This document shows positions 6,247-13,350 of a stretch of 17,048 nucleotides of DNA, one piece after another. This DNA comes from IGN2 sp964639955 (GTDB taxonomy: Bacteria > Bacteroidota > Ignavibacteria > Ignavibacteriales > Ignavibacteriaceae), in the NCBI GenBank assembly GCA_964639955.1, contig CAZXGJ010000068.1, positions 1 to 17,048 on the forward strand. Direction: 5' to 3'. The translations under genes were made by a program, and so were the position numbers. Position 1 is the stretch's first letter, and the number at the start of each line of letters is the position of its first letter. The notes below the pieces were generated by a model that did not search any database, was not told where the DNA came from, and saw nothing but the letters and a program-made list of their open reading frames with translations.

Positions 6247-7566
6247 CTAAGATTTTTCGATCTTCCTAAGAACACGCCATAGGGTTGTTCTTCCTATTCC
6301 GAGCTCCTCGGCCACGCGGGTTTTATTCCATTTATGCTTTTCTAAAAGTCTCAGCACTTCTGCAGGGTTATCGGGTTTAAATTCAGGCTTCTTTTCTGCA
6401 GGTGCGGAATCAACAGATATTAAACCAAACGGCAAATTTTCTTTTTTAATATTCTCGCCAGCTTTGGTTCTTACAACAGCATACTCAATTACATTTTCAA
6501 GCTCTCTTACGTTACCCGGCCATGAGTTATTTACTAAAACCTGCAAAGCACTATCAGAAATTTCCTTTAAGTCTTTCTTATAAAGACGAGCATATTCATT
6601 AATAAAATGATTAACTAGATAAGGAATGTCCTCTATCCTTTCCCGCAATGGTGGAATATGAACGGGTATTACATTCAGCCTGTAATAGAGATCTTCCCTT
6701 AGTTTTCCGGATTTTAATGCATTGGCAATATTAACGTTTGTTGCGGCAATAACCCGGATGTTGGTTTTCCTGGCGATAGATTCACCAACTCTTTCAAATG
6801 TACCTTCCTGCAAAACTCTTAGCAATTGAACCTGAGTCTGCAAAGGCATCTCCGCAATTTCATCCAGGAAAATCGTTCCTTCATTTGCTAATTCAAATCT
6901 ACCGATCCGGTCTTTTACAGCGTCAGTAAATGCTCCTTTAATATGACCAAACAATTCACTGGCCAACAATGTTTCAGGAAAGACAGCACAATTAACTTTA
7001 ACAAATGGTTTACTCTTTCTTCTGCTTGTTGCCTGAATTGCATTGGCGACCAATTCTTTTCCTGTTCCTGATTCTCCCTGAATTAATACAGTTGCATCAG
7101 ATTCTGATATTTCCTGAATCAACCTGAAAACATCCTGCATTGTTTTACCGTGACCAATTATACCAAAATAGTTACCTGCAGAACTAATATCTTTTTTTAT
7201 TGCTTCGATTTCGGATAGATCACGAAAAGAAATTACGCCGCCAATTGGTTGGTCCGAATCATTTTTAAGAATTGCTGCGTTCAGCTTTATTGGTTTTCTG
7301 GTTCCATCTTTAATTTCAATATTTGACCGGAAATCATAAAGCGGATTGCCTGATTCTAAAATTAATCCTATCGGACATTTGGATTCACAAAGCTCACATT
7401 TGAATACATACTTACAAAATTGATTTAGCACCTCTTCACGTTTAAAGCCGGTAATCTGTTCAGCTGCGCGATTGAAGAAATTTATTTTAAAATTCTTATC
7501 AACTGTAAGTAAACCTTCTCCAATGGAGTCAAGGATTTCATCGCGCATAGAATTTGAATCAGACAT
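6247..7566 (-). CDS. Sigma54-dependent activator with cysteine-cluster PAS domain
   Basis: This 439-residue NtrC-type enhancer-binding protein lacks a receiver domain, so it is a one-component regulator. An N-terminal PAS domain (about 8-115) carries four cysteines at 51, 57, 60 and 64 (FKCELCESKCPI), spaced C-X5-C-X2-C-X3-C. They could hold an Fe-S cluster or metal, or sense redox; this is inference. The AAA+ domain has Walker A GESGTGKE (164-171), the sigma54-contact loop as GAFTDA (211-216) instead of GAFTGA, Walker B TIFLDE (231-236) and the WPGNVRELENV segment (349-359). A Fis-type helix-turn-helix fills 403-437. It should bind the GAAAC/GTTTC dyads just downstream of its own gene and drive the sigma54 promoter of the TPR-cytochrome operon. 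No terminator separates its gene from that operon, so read-through is possible. The start has no clear Shine-Dalgarno. Confidence 0.93.
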   Translation of the reverse strand: MSDSNSMRDEILDSIGEGLLTVDKNFKINFFNRAAEQITGFKREEVLNQFCKYVFKCELCESKCPIGLILESGNPLYDFRSNIEIKDGTRKPIKLNAAILKNDSDQPIGGVISFRDLSEIEAIKKDISSAGNYFGIIGHGKTMQDVFRLIQEISESDATVLIQGESGTGKELVANAIQATSRRKSKPFVKVNCAVFPETLLASELFGHIKGAFTDAVKDRIGRFELANEGTIFLDEIAEMPLQTQVQLLRVLQEGTFERVGESIARKTNIRVIAATNVNIANALKSGKLREDLYYRLNVIPVHIPPLRERIEDIPYLVNHFINEYARLYKKDLKEISDSALQVLVNNSWPGNVRELENVIEYAVVRTKAGENIKKENLPFGLISVDSAPAEKKPEFKPDNPAEVLRLLEKHKWNKTRVAEELGIGRTTLWRVLRKIEKS

Positions 7567-7615
7567 TAGCTGAAAGAATCAAGTTATTAATTTTTATTTA
7601 AAAATTTTTCATTTG

Positions 7616-7688
<73 letters not shown>

Positions 7689-7795
7689 AAAAGTATGAAA
7701 AATGAAAAATTAAAAATGAAGAATCACATATTGTAAATTCTTCGTGTGTAAAAGTAAGAAACTTTGTTGTTTTTATAAATGGAGTTATGAGTGAG

Positions 7796-10447
7796 TTAAA
7801 AATTCAACCAGTAGGTTACTTTAATCATAAAAATATTGTCAGGTTCTGCTGCTACCATTCTTGTCATTGATTCTTCAAACTTAAAATCTCCTATTTCCTC
7901 AGCTTCTTCCCGGGTTTGTGTCCATACAAAATAAATAACACTGCCGGGCAAATACTCCCAACGCAAAACAGCATTACCTCTGAGAGATTTCACATTAAAA
8001 TCAGGATTATCTATTTCGATTGGCTGAGCAGGACCTTCGCCATCAGGATCAGCAGTGTTTGATTCAGGATCAAACGTTGAGCCTTCCTCACCATAAATTT
8101 TAAAATCATAAGTGCCCGGCGCTTTAAGTTCTTTAAAATTTGTATAATCACCTGAAGAAATTAGTGGCTGAACATAAAGCTGCAGACTTAACTGCGGAGT
8201 AAATGTCCAGTTTAGTCTGATACTTGATGATAAAGTTTTTTGATCAAGCTCTGCAAACACATACCTGCTGCCATAAGTTTGAGTCGCTGTTGGGTCTGAA
8301 TAAGTATCAACATACTGGGCATAAGAAAACTCCCTGATAAATTCAGGATTAAAGATGAAAGAAATATTTGGCAGCAGCCGAAGTTCAAGTTCTGCTTCCG
8401 CAAACCAATCGTACGAAGGACCTGATTCACTGGTTCCACCGCCTAAGCCAACCACCCAATCTTTCCGACTGTCTGAAGAAAGGTTAAGTGATGCCTGGTA
8501 GCCTGCTGGATTTAAAGTTAGTGGTCCGCCTCTTGTTCTGTTGTTGTTAAATGATTCAGCATAATAAGCAAGATTCCAGTTAGAGTAATAGTAATTCGGA
8601 AACTGCATTGAGCCGAAATGAAAAAATCCTTCCCATGTTTTATTGCCGCCAAAGTCATGATTCTGAAATACAGCACCGCCAAGTTCCAGATATCTGAAGA
8701 TATCATTCGGATCACTCCAGTAATATCCGGCACCGGCGTGCCAGTTAATTAAGTCTGCTCTGTAAAAAAATCCAAGATCATTCACATCAAAGGAAGGAGT
8801 GACGAAACCAAATGCCGTGTTAACAAAAAAATTACCTTTCTGTTTATTCAGATGAACCCGGGCTGCATAACCGGTTAGTGATGTTGCCGAACTATCAACA
8901 TTTACATGTTCTGCATCCGGTCTCTGGAAATAATGTCTTGAACTTTTCTGAAGATCAATCATACGCTGCTCATTACCGTTAACATAGCTTGCACCGGTCC
9001 AGCCGGCAATCACCCAGGTTTTTGATTCATCAAGAAATGTCCAGCCATCAAGACCAAAAGACAAAGCATCTTTATTTATTTCATCACGAAGTCTTTCATC
9101 TTTAAAATTTCTTAATGCCACAGTGGACATAAAGCCCAATCCATGCTGACCGCTCTCAAATTCATTCTGAGCTCTGAAGATTCCGTAATAAGTCAGCGGC
9201 TCAACTTCTGTTTCTGATTGTACTCCGTTGGTTGAAATTTTTGCGTACTCACGTTTAGTTACATTTTGAATAGTTCCGACATTCCAGCTATCGCCTAATT
9301 TACCTGTTAATTTTCCTGCAGCAAGAATGTGAGTTCCTGTAGGATAATCATAATAATCAACACCATCAGGTAAACTTCCTTGCGGTTGTCTTCCAATTCG
9401 CCGGCTGTAAAAGAAATCCGGATTACCCCAGTTAAATCCCCAATAGTTTCTTGCGCCGCCATAACCAAAATTGAAAATGCTTGAGCCTTCTATAAAGAAT
9501 GGTCTTTTCTCTTCAAAAAATGTTTCAACATCACTAAGATTTATTACAGCAGGATCAATTTCAACCTGACCGAAGTCAGGATTTATAGTAGCATTGAGAT
9601 TTAAGTTTGAACCGATACCCATTTTAAAATCAGCACCGGCACCGGGGATATAACTTTTGCCATTCTTAAACGGATCACCTTCTTCAAACTGAAGGTATTC
9701 TGCTCTTGCAGTGATGTATGGTAAAACTTCAAGCTGACCGCCGCCATCAATTTTTTTAAAACCTGTGAGACTTGCGAAGTGAGATACAAAGCCGCTTTCG
9801 GCTTTAGGGATAAAGACCAGAAAATCAACTTCATTTTTTCGTTCAATTTTTCTCCTGAAATTAATTCCCCAAATCATGCTCTTACTATTATTAAACCTCA
9901 TTTGGGAGAATGGTATTCTCATTTCTGCTTTCCATCCTTCAGCATCTATAGAAACTTTTCCCTCCCAAACGCCATCCCACGATTCATCATCCCAGCCATC
10001 GTTATACAGAATTCCATCTATTAATGTACCCGCTGCATTCAAAGTGAAGAAGTATCCGCTTCTTTTATCATTGTATGGATCTAAATAAAGGGTGATATGA
10101 TCGGAGTTGGACCACTCATCTCTCCGGGCAAGCCTGGCTAAAATTGAATCGGAAGAAGAGTCGTACATTACGGCAGCAAGGTAAAGATTTTTTTCATCGT
10201 AGGCTAATTTGATCATTGTGCGTTCACTTGCAGGAGCACCCTCATCAGGATCTCTTTGAATAAAATTTTCGAATGTATTTCCACTTTGCCAGATTGACTC
10301 GTTTAGTTCACCATCAACTTCAATTGGTGCGTTTAATTTCTCTGCCACAAGTATTACATCATTATTTCTTATCTGAAGAGTATCGCTTGAAGGTAATAAT
10401 TTTGAGACTGCGGTAAAGAGTAATATTAAAATTAAAATTTTGCTCAT
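7796..10447 (-). CDS. DUF5916 outer-membrane barrel protein with CBM9-like N-terminus
   Basis: The 883-residue protein starts with a signal peptide (about 1-20). Residues about 33-230 resemble the carbohydrate-binding family 9 fold seen in this family (KLNAPIEVDGELNESIWQ at 37-54, then LAYDEKNLYLAAVMYD). A long beta-rich region follows, with the conserved block NPDFGQVEIDPAVINLSD...FFEEKRPFFIEG near 286-322, typical of DUF5916. The C-terminal half alternates aromatic and polar residues and the protein ends in WLNF; a terminal Phe is usual for outer-membrane barrels assembled by BamA. Length fits the family (about 700-900). Substrate and role are unknown; binding or uptake of a glycan or another exported polymer is only a guess. 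It lies 131 bases downstream of the DUF4097 gene, possibly under a separate promoter. Confidence 0.85.
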   Translation of the reverse strand: MSKILILILLFTAVSKLLPSSDTLQIRNNDVILVAEKLNAPIEVDGELNESIWQSGNTFENFIQRDPDEGAPASERTMIKLAYDEKNLYLAAVMYDSSSDSILARLARRDEWSNSDHITLYLDPYNDKRSGYFFTLNAAGTLIDGILYNDGWDDESWDGVWEGKVSIDAEGWKAEMRIPFSQMRFNNSKSMIWGINFRRKIERKNEVDFLVFIPKAESGFVSHFASLTGFKKIDGGGQLEVLPYITARAEYLQFEEGDPFKNGKSYIPGAGADFKMGIGSNLNLNATINPDFGQVEIDPAVINLSDVETFFEEKRPFFIEGSSIFNFGYGGARNYWGFNWGNPDFFYSRRIGRQPQGSLPDGVDYYDYPTGTHILAAGKLTGKLGDSWNVGTIQNVTKREYAKISTNGVQSETEVEPLTYYGIFRAQNEFESGQHGLGFMSTVALRNFKDERLRDEINKDALSFGLDGWTFLDESKTWVIAGWTGASYVNGNEQRMIDLQKSSRHYFQRPDAEHVNVDSSATSLTGYAARVHLNKQKGNFFVNTAFGFVTPSFDVNDLGFFYRADLINWHAGAGYYWSDPNDIFRYLELGGAVFQNHDFGGNKTWEGFFHFGSMQFPNYYYSNWNLAYYAESFNNNRTRGGPLTLNPAGYQASLNLSSDSRKDWVVGLGGGTSESGPSYDWFAEAELELRLLPNISFIFNPEFIREFSYAQYVDTYSDPTATQTYGSRYVFAELDQKTLSSSIRLNWTFTPQLSLQLYVQPLISSGDYTNFKELKAPGTYDFKIYGEEGSTFDPESNTADPDGEGPAQPIEIDNPDFNVKSLRGNAVLRWEYLPGSVIYFVWTQTREEAEEIGDFKFEESMTRMVAAEPDNIFMIKVTYWLNF

Positions 10448-10468
10448 TACTTATTGGTTTGATGTTAT

Positions 10469-10497
10469 TTAAGATGAAATCATCCCGATTATGTTTC
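10469..10497 (-). promoter_or_regulatory. Weak candidate ECF-type promoter before the DUF5916 gene
   Basis: On the minus strand GAAAC (10497-10493) and TCTTAA (10474-10469) are separated by 18 bases, loosely resembling the AAC ... TCTAA promoter proposed for the ECF sigma gene at 13303-13331. A start site near 10462 would leave a 15-base leader. A small palindrome GATGATTTCATC lies in the spacer. The match is partial and could be chance. Confidence 0.25.
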
Positions 10498-10578
10498 GAT
10501 ATTCAACTGCAAAATTGAGAAATAAAATTTAGAAGCAATTAAGCATTTAAATGAACGGTATTATCTGATGATATTGTG

Positions 10579-11715
10579 CTATTTTAATTTTTTAATTGAG
10601 ATTTCGCCCATGCCAACATTCAGCTCAATTATGCTGCCGCCACCATTCAATTCATAAACAGATTCAAATGTATTTCCCTTGCGGTTTTTAGATACATTGT
10701 AAGACTCAAATTCTGACTTAATACTATCTGAATCTTTTGCAGAATCCTCCCATTTAAAATCGCTGGCAGTAGCAACTATTGTAGTTTTTGCTGACTCAGG
10801 AATGTATATTATTATATTTCCAACTCCTGTATTCAAATCACTGTTACTCTTTCCATCAGGACTAAGTTCAGCAATAATATTCCCTGCACCTGTATTAGCT
10901 TCAATTGAACCTTTTATGTTTTTGAGCTCAATATTTCCCCCCCCGGTATTTGCTTCAACTTTACCTGTAGCACCATCGAGCTTAATATTTCCTCCACCAG
11001 TTGATATTTCAACGCTGCCAGAAACAGTTGAAACCGTAACATTACCACCAGCCGTTGAGATATCTGCACTGCCACCGACTGTTCCTACAGTCACATTACC
11101 TCCAGCCGTTGAAATTTCCGCAGCATTGTTCACGGAACCAACTTTGATATTTCCACCTGCTGTTGAAATTTCTGCTTTTCCATTAACCGAACCTACCTGA
11201 ATATCACCGCCCGCAGAATTTATACTCGCGTTATTGTTGATATCAGCTAATTTAATATTGCCTCCCGCTGTAGTAATCTCTGCTTCTCCACCGATTATTT
11301 TTGCAGTGATATTCCCGCCAGCCGTTGAAATAGTAACTTTATTTTTTAGATCATCCTTGATAGTTACATTGCCGCCGCCAGTTTTGTAATCAATTATCAA
11401 ATCAGCAGGAATGGTTAATTCAAGATTAAAGTCATCTGAATCTTCACCTTTAAACTTAACCTCAACCCTTCCAGACTTTTGCTCTGTTGTAAAAAGATTA
11501 ACTTCGTCATCATCAATATTCTTTGCTAAGATTTTCACTTCATTCTTATCCCAGGTATTAGTGACGATACTTCCATGCTTAAGGTTTACATCAAGCACAT
11601 CACCTTTTTGAACATTAAATGATGCTTCTTTATCAACAGCAAATGAAGGTATTGTTGCTCCGATTAGAAATAAACAAAATATTATTACTGCTGATTGACT
11701 AATCTGTTTTTTCAT
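10579..11715 (-). CDS. DUF4097-type repeat protein (predicted exported beta-helix)
   Basis: The 378-residue protein has a signal peptide (about 1-26, ending PSFAVD) and then mostly beta structure. Residues about 126-287 consist of nine near-perfect 18-residue repeats of the form xxEISTAGGNIxVGSVxx, each with a GGN turn. This is the pattern of DUF4097 / 'putative adhesin' proteins, which should fold as a right-handed beta-helix. A non-repeat region containing KWEDSAKDSD (321-330) precedes a final GGGSIIELNVGMGEISIKKL strand pair. It is the third gene of an operon: its ATG begins one base after the TGA of the anti-sigma gene, so translation is probably coupled. DUF4097 proteins often accompany ECF sigma / anti-sigma pairs and are likely envelope proteins; the biochemical role is unknown. 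Confidence 0.87.
   Translation of the reverse strand: MKKQISQSAVIIFCLFLIGATIPSFAVDKEASFNVQKGDVLDVNLKHGSIVTNTWDKNEVKILAKNIDDDEVNLFTTEQKSGRVEVKFKGEDSDDFNLELTIPADLIIDYKTGGGNVTIKDDLKNKVTISTAGGNITAKIIGGEAEITTAGGNIKLADINNNASINSAGGDIQVGSVNGKAEISTAGGNIKVGSVNNAAEISTAGGNVTVGTVGGSADISTAGGNVTVSTVSGSVEISTGGGNIKLDGATGKVEANTGGGNIELKNIKGSIEANTGAGNIIAELSPDGKSNSDLNTGVGNIIIYIPESAKTTIVATASDFKWEDSAKDSDSIKSEFESYNVSKNRKGNTFESVYELNGGGSIIELNVGMGEISIKKLK
10855..11340 (-). repeat. Nine in-frame 54-base tandem repeats in the DUF4097 gene
   Basis: The repeats encode 18-residue units around the motif ISTAGGNI. The central units (KAEISTAGGNIKVGSVNN, AAEISTAGGNVTVGTVGG, SADISTAGGNVTVSTVSG) are most alike and the outer ones have drifted. 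This suggests recent duplication within the array, which could vary in length between strains. Confidence 0.85.
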
Positions 11716-11716
11716 T

Positions 11717-12673
11717 TCAGTCGTACTCCTGTAAAATTGTTCGTGAACGTAATTTTATATACGGATTTTCATCCTGTTGTAATTTTTCTTTGAATAGATT
11801 TATTTCACTGCTGTTTAATTTGTAGCCTTTATTTCCTGCTTCAATTAGTGAATTGAGTGCTTCAATTCTCAACCCTGATACGGAGTCATTTGCTACAACG
11901 AAAAGAAGTGTCTGCTTAATAGATTCGTCATAAGGAAATTTATCCATCAGTTTCAGTGCTTCTCTTCTCACACCGGGATTTTCATCCGTCATCACAACAG
12001 TGATCAAAGCATCTTTTACATCCTGATCATAATGAGTCGGAGCTTCTGTATCCATTGCGTTGATCGAATTTAACCTCGAACCAGGATTTTGTTCATTGAG
12101 CATTGCATATGTGAGCACACTTTGAATCTGATTATCGTTGATACTTCCTTTCAGCTTGACTGGTCTTGAGGCATCAAAAGTGAACTCAATTTCACCATCT
12201 GATGCATCCGAATCAATAAACCTGATATTCGAAATGCTGATATCTTCACTTAAAGAAGCGAATTTGTTATGACCATCCTGCTGACCGGTGAAATTTGCTT
12301 GCGCCGAATCACTGAAAAAAAGACTGCCAAATAACATTCCAATGGCTAACAACACAGCACCTGCAATTGCAAATCTTAAAGGTGTTGTAAAAAGTTGATA
12401 AATACTATCCGGTAAAGAACTAAAAATATTTTTGTTTTCTTTTTCTGCTTTGAGTGCACCTCGTAACTGATATCTTGCAGCAGATAAAACCTTTTCATCT
12501 ACAACCACTTTTTTCTTTCCTGAAATTAATTCAAGAAGATTTTTTTGATCTTCCAACTCAGCCCTGCACTCTTCGCAAGTTAAAAGGTGCTCTTTCAATT
12601 TTAATTGCTCTTCGGATTTTAATTCTCCAAACAACGAAAGCTGAAGCAGTTGTTTGTATTCGTTATGTTTCAT
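11717..12673 (-). CDS. Zinc-finger anti-sigma factor with HEAT-like C-terminal domain
   Basis: The 318-residue protein begins with an anti-sigma zinc-finger (zf-HC2) region: His29, Cys33 and Cys36 in KEHLLTCEECRAEL, the HX3CX2C ligands that hold the sigma factor. A single transmembrane helix spans about 99-120. The outer part has a linker, then residues about 178-318 resembling HEAT-type helical repeats (DVKDALITVVMTDENPGVRR, then SIKQTLLFVVANDSVSGLRI). It should tether and inhibit the ECF sigma factor encoded 26 bases upstream until an envelope signal arrives; the HEAT-like part probably senses or docks a partner. A Shine-Dalgarno AGGGAG (12680-12685) fixes the start. Sigma and anti-sigma are cotranscribed with the DUF4097 gene. 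Confidence 0.88.
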   Translation of the reverse strand: MKHNEYKQLLQLSLFGELKSEEQLKLKEHLLTCEECRAELEDQKNLLELISGKKKVVVDEKVLSAARYQLRGALKAEKENKNIFSSLPDSIYQLFTTPLRFAIAGAVLLAIGMLFGSLFFSDSAQANFTGQQDGHNKFASLSEDISISNIRFIDSDASDGEIEFTFDASRPVKLKGSINDNQIQSVLTYAMLNEQNPGSRLNSINAMDTEAPTHYDQDVKDALITVVMTDENPGVRREALKLMDKFPYDESIKQTLLFVVANDSVSGLRIEALNSLIEAGNKGYKLNSSEINLFKEKLQQDENPYIKLRSRTILQEYD

Positions 12674-12699
12674 TAATTACTCCCTTATCTGGCTTAACT

Positions 12700-13278
12700 T
12701 TATGCATAAACCGGACTTAATTTTTTTCTCAAATTTTTTGTTGCATCAAAGAGATACTTTTTAACCGTGCCTTCCTTACAATTCAGCATCTCAGCAATTT
12801 CCCTGATCTTATAACCTTCATAGTGCTTAAGAACAAAAGTAATCTTTTGTTTAGGTGAAAGAGACTCTACTGCAGCATTTACAATTTCTCCCAGATTTGC
12901 ACCTGAGGAAATATTTTCAGGGGATGAACCATCGTAAACCAATTCTTTTCTGGTGCTGAATTCATTTTCTTCTTCATCGAAATCTTTATCAATTGAAACT
13001 CTCAGATGCTCTTTACTTCTGCTTTTGTAAGAGAGACAGACATTTGTTGTAATTCTGAATAGCCAGGTAGAAAACTCACTCTGGAAACGAAAGCCTTTAA
13101 TGCTCCGGTAAACACGAATAAAAACTTCCTGGTACAAATCTTTTGCATCATCTTCATTATTTGCATATTTGAGAGTAATGGAAAGCACATTCCTATCATA
13201 ACGGTACACAAGTTCTTCGAAAGCTCTTTGATCACCCTTTTGCGCTTGAATTATCAGGTCTGTATCATTTAACTGCAT
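12700..13278 (-). CDS. ECF-type RNA polymerase sigma factor
   Basis: The 192-residue protein has the two-domain ECF layout. Region 2 (about 20-85) contains DDAKDLYQEVFIRVYRSIKGF and STWLFRITTNVC; region 4 (about 137-186) is a helix-turn-helix with SPKQKITFVLKHYEGYKIRE and GTVKKYLFDATKNLRKKL. There is no region 1.1 or 3. An acidic linker (DEEENEF, 101-107) joins the domains. It directs RNA polymerase to a small regulon, probably envelope related, and is held by the anti-sigma factor encoded downstream. A strong Shine-Dalgarno GGAAAGGA (13283-13290) fixes the start. A candidate ECF-type promoter 25-53 bases upstream suggests autoregulation. Confidence 0.94.
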   Translation of the reverse strand: MQLNDTDLIIQAQKGDQRAFEELVYRYDRNVLSITLKYANNEDDAKDLYQEVFIRVYRSIKGFRFQSEFSTWLFRITTNVCLSYKSRSKEHLRVSIDKDFDEEENEFSTRKELVYDGSSPENISSGANLGEIVNAAVESLSPKQKITFVLKHYEGYKIREIAEMLNCKEGTVKKYLFDATKNLRKKLSPVYA

Positions 13279-13302
13279 TTAGTCCTTTCCATAACTAATA
13301 AC

Positions 13303-13331
13303 TTAGACTCAGGTGAATTAAAAAAGGTTGC
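13303..13331 (-). promoter_or_regulatory. Candidate autoregulated ECF promoter
   Basis: The minus strand has GCAACC (13331-13326), 17 bases, then GTCTAA (13308-13303). An AAC-containing -35 and a TCTAA-type -10 with this spacing are typical of ECF sigma promoters, including those before Bacteroidota sigma genes. The start site would be near 13296, leaving a short leader with the Shine-Dalgarno sequence. This would let the sigma factor transcribe its own operon. Confidence 0.6.
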
Positions 13332-13350
13332 GGGGTCTTGTGGATTAAAA

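Noticed and set aside
7689..7795. A 13-residue plus-strand frame in AT-rich repeats of 'aaaatgaa'
   Set aside because: It is very short, low complexity and lacks a ribosome-binding site. The spacer shows only AT-rich sequence that probably includes the tRNA promoter.
10802..11200. A 132-residue plus-strand frame with regular proline-rich repeats
   Set aside because: It is the antisense image of the DUF4097 tandem repeats; the repeat arises from the coding strand.
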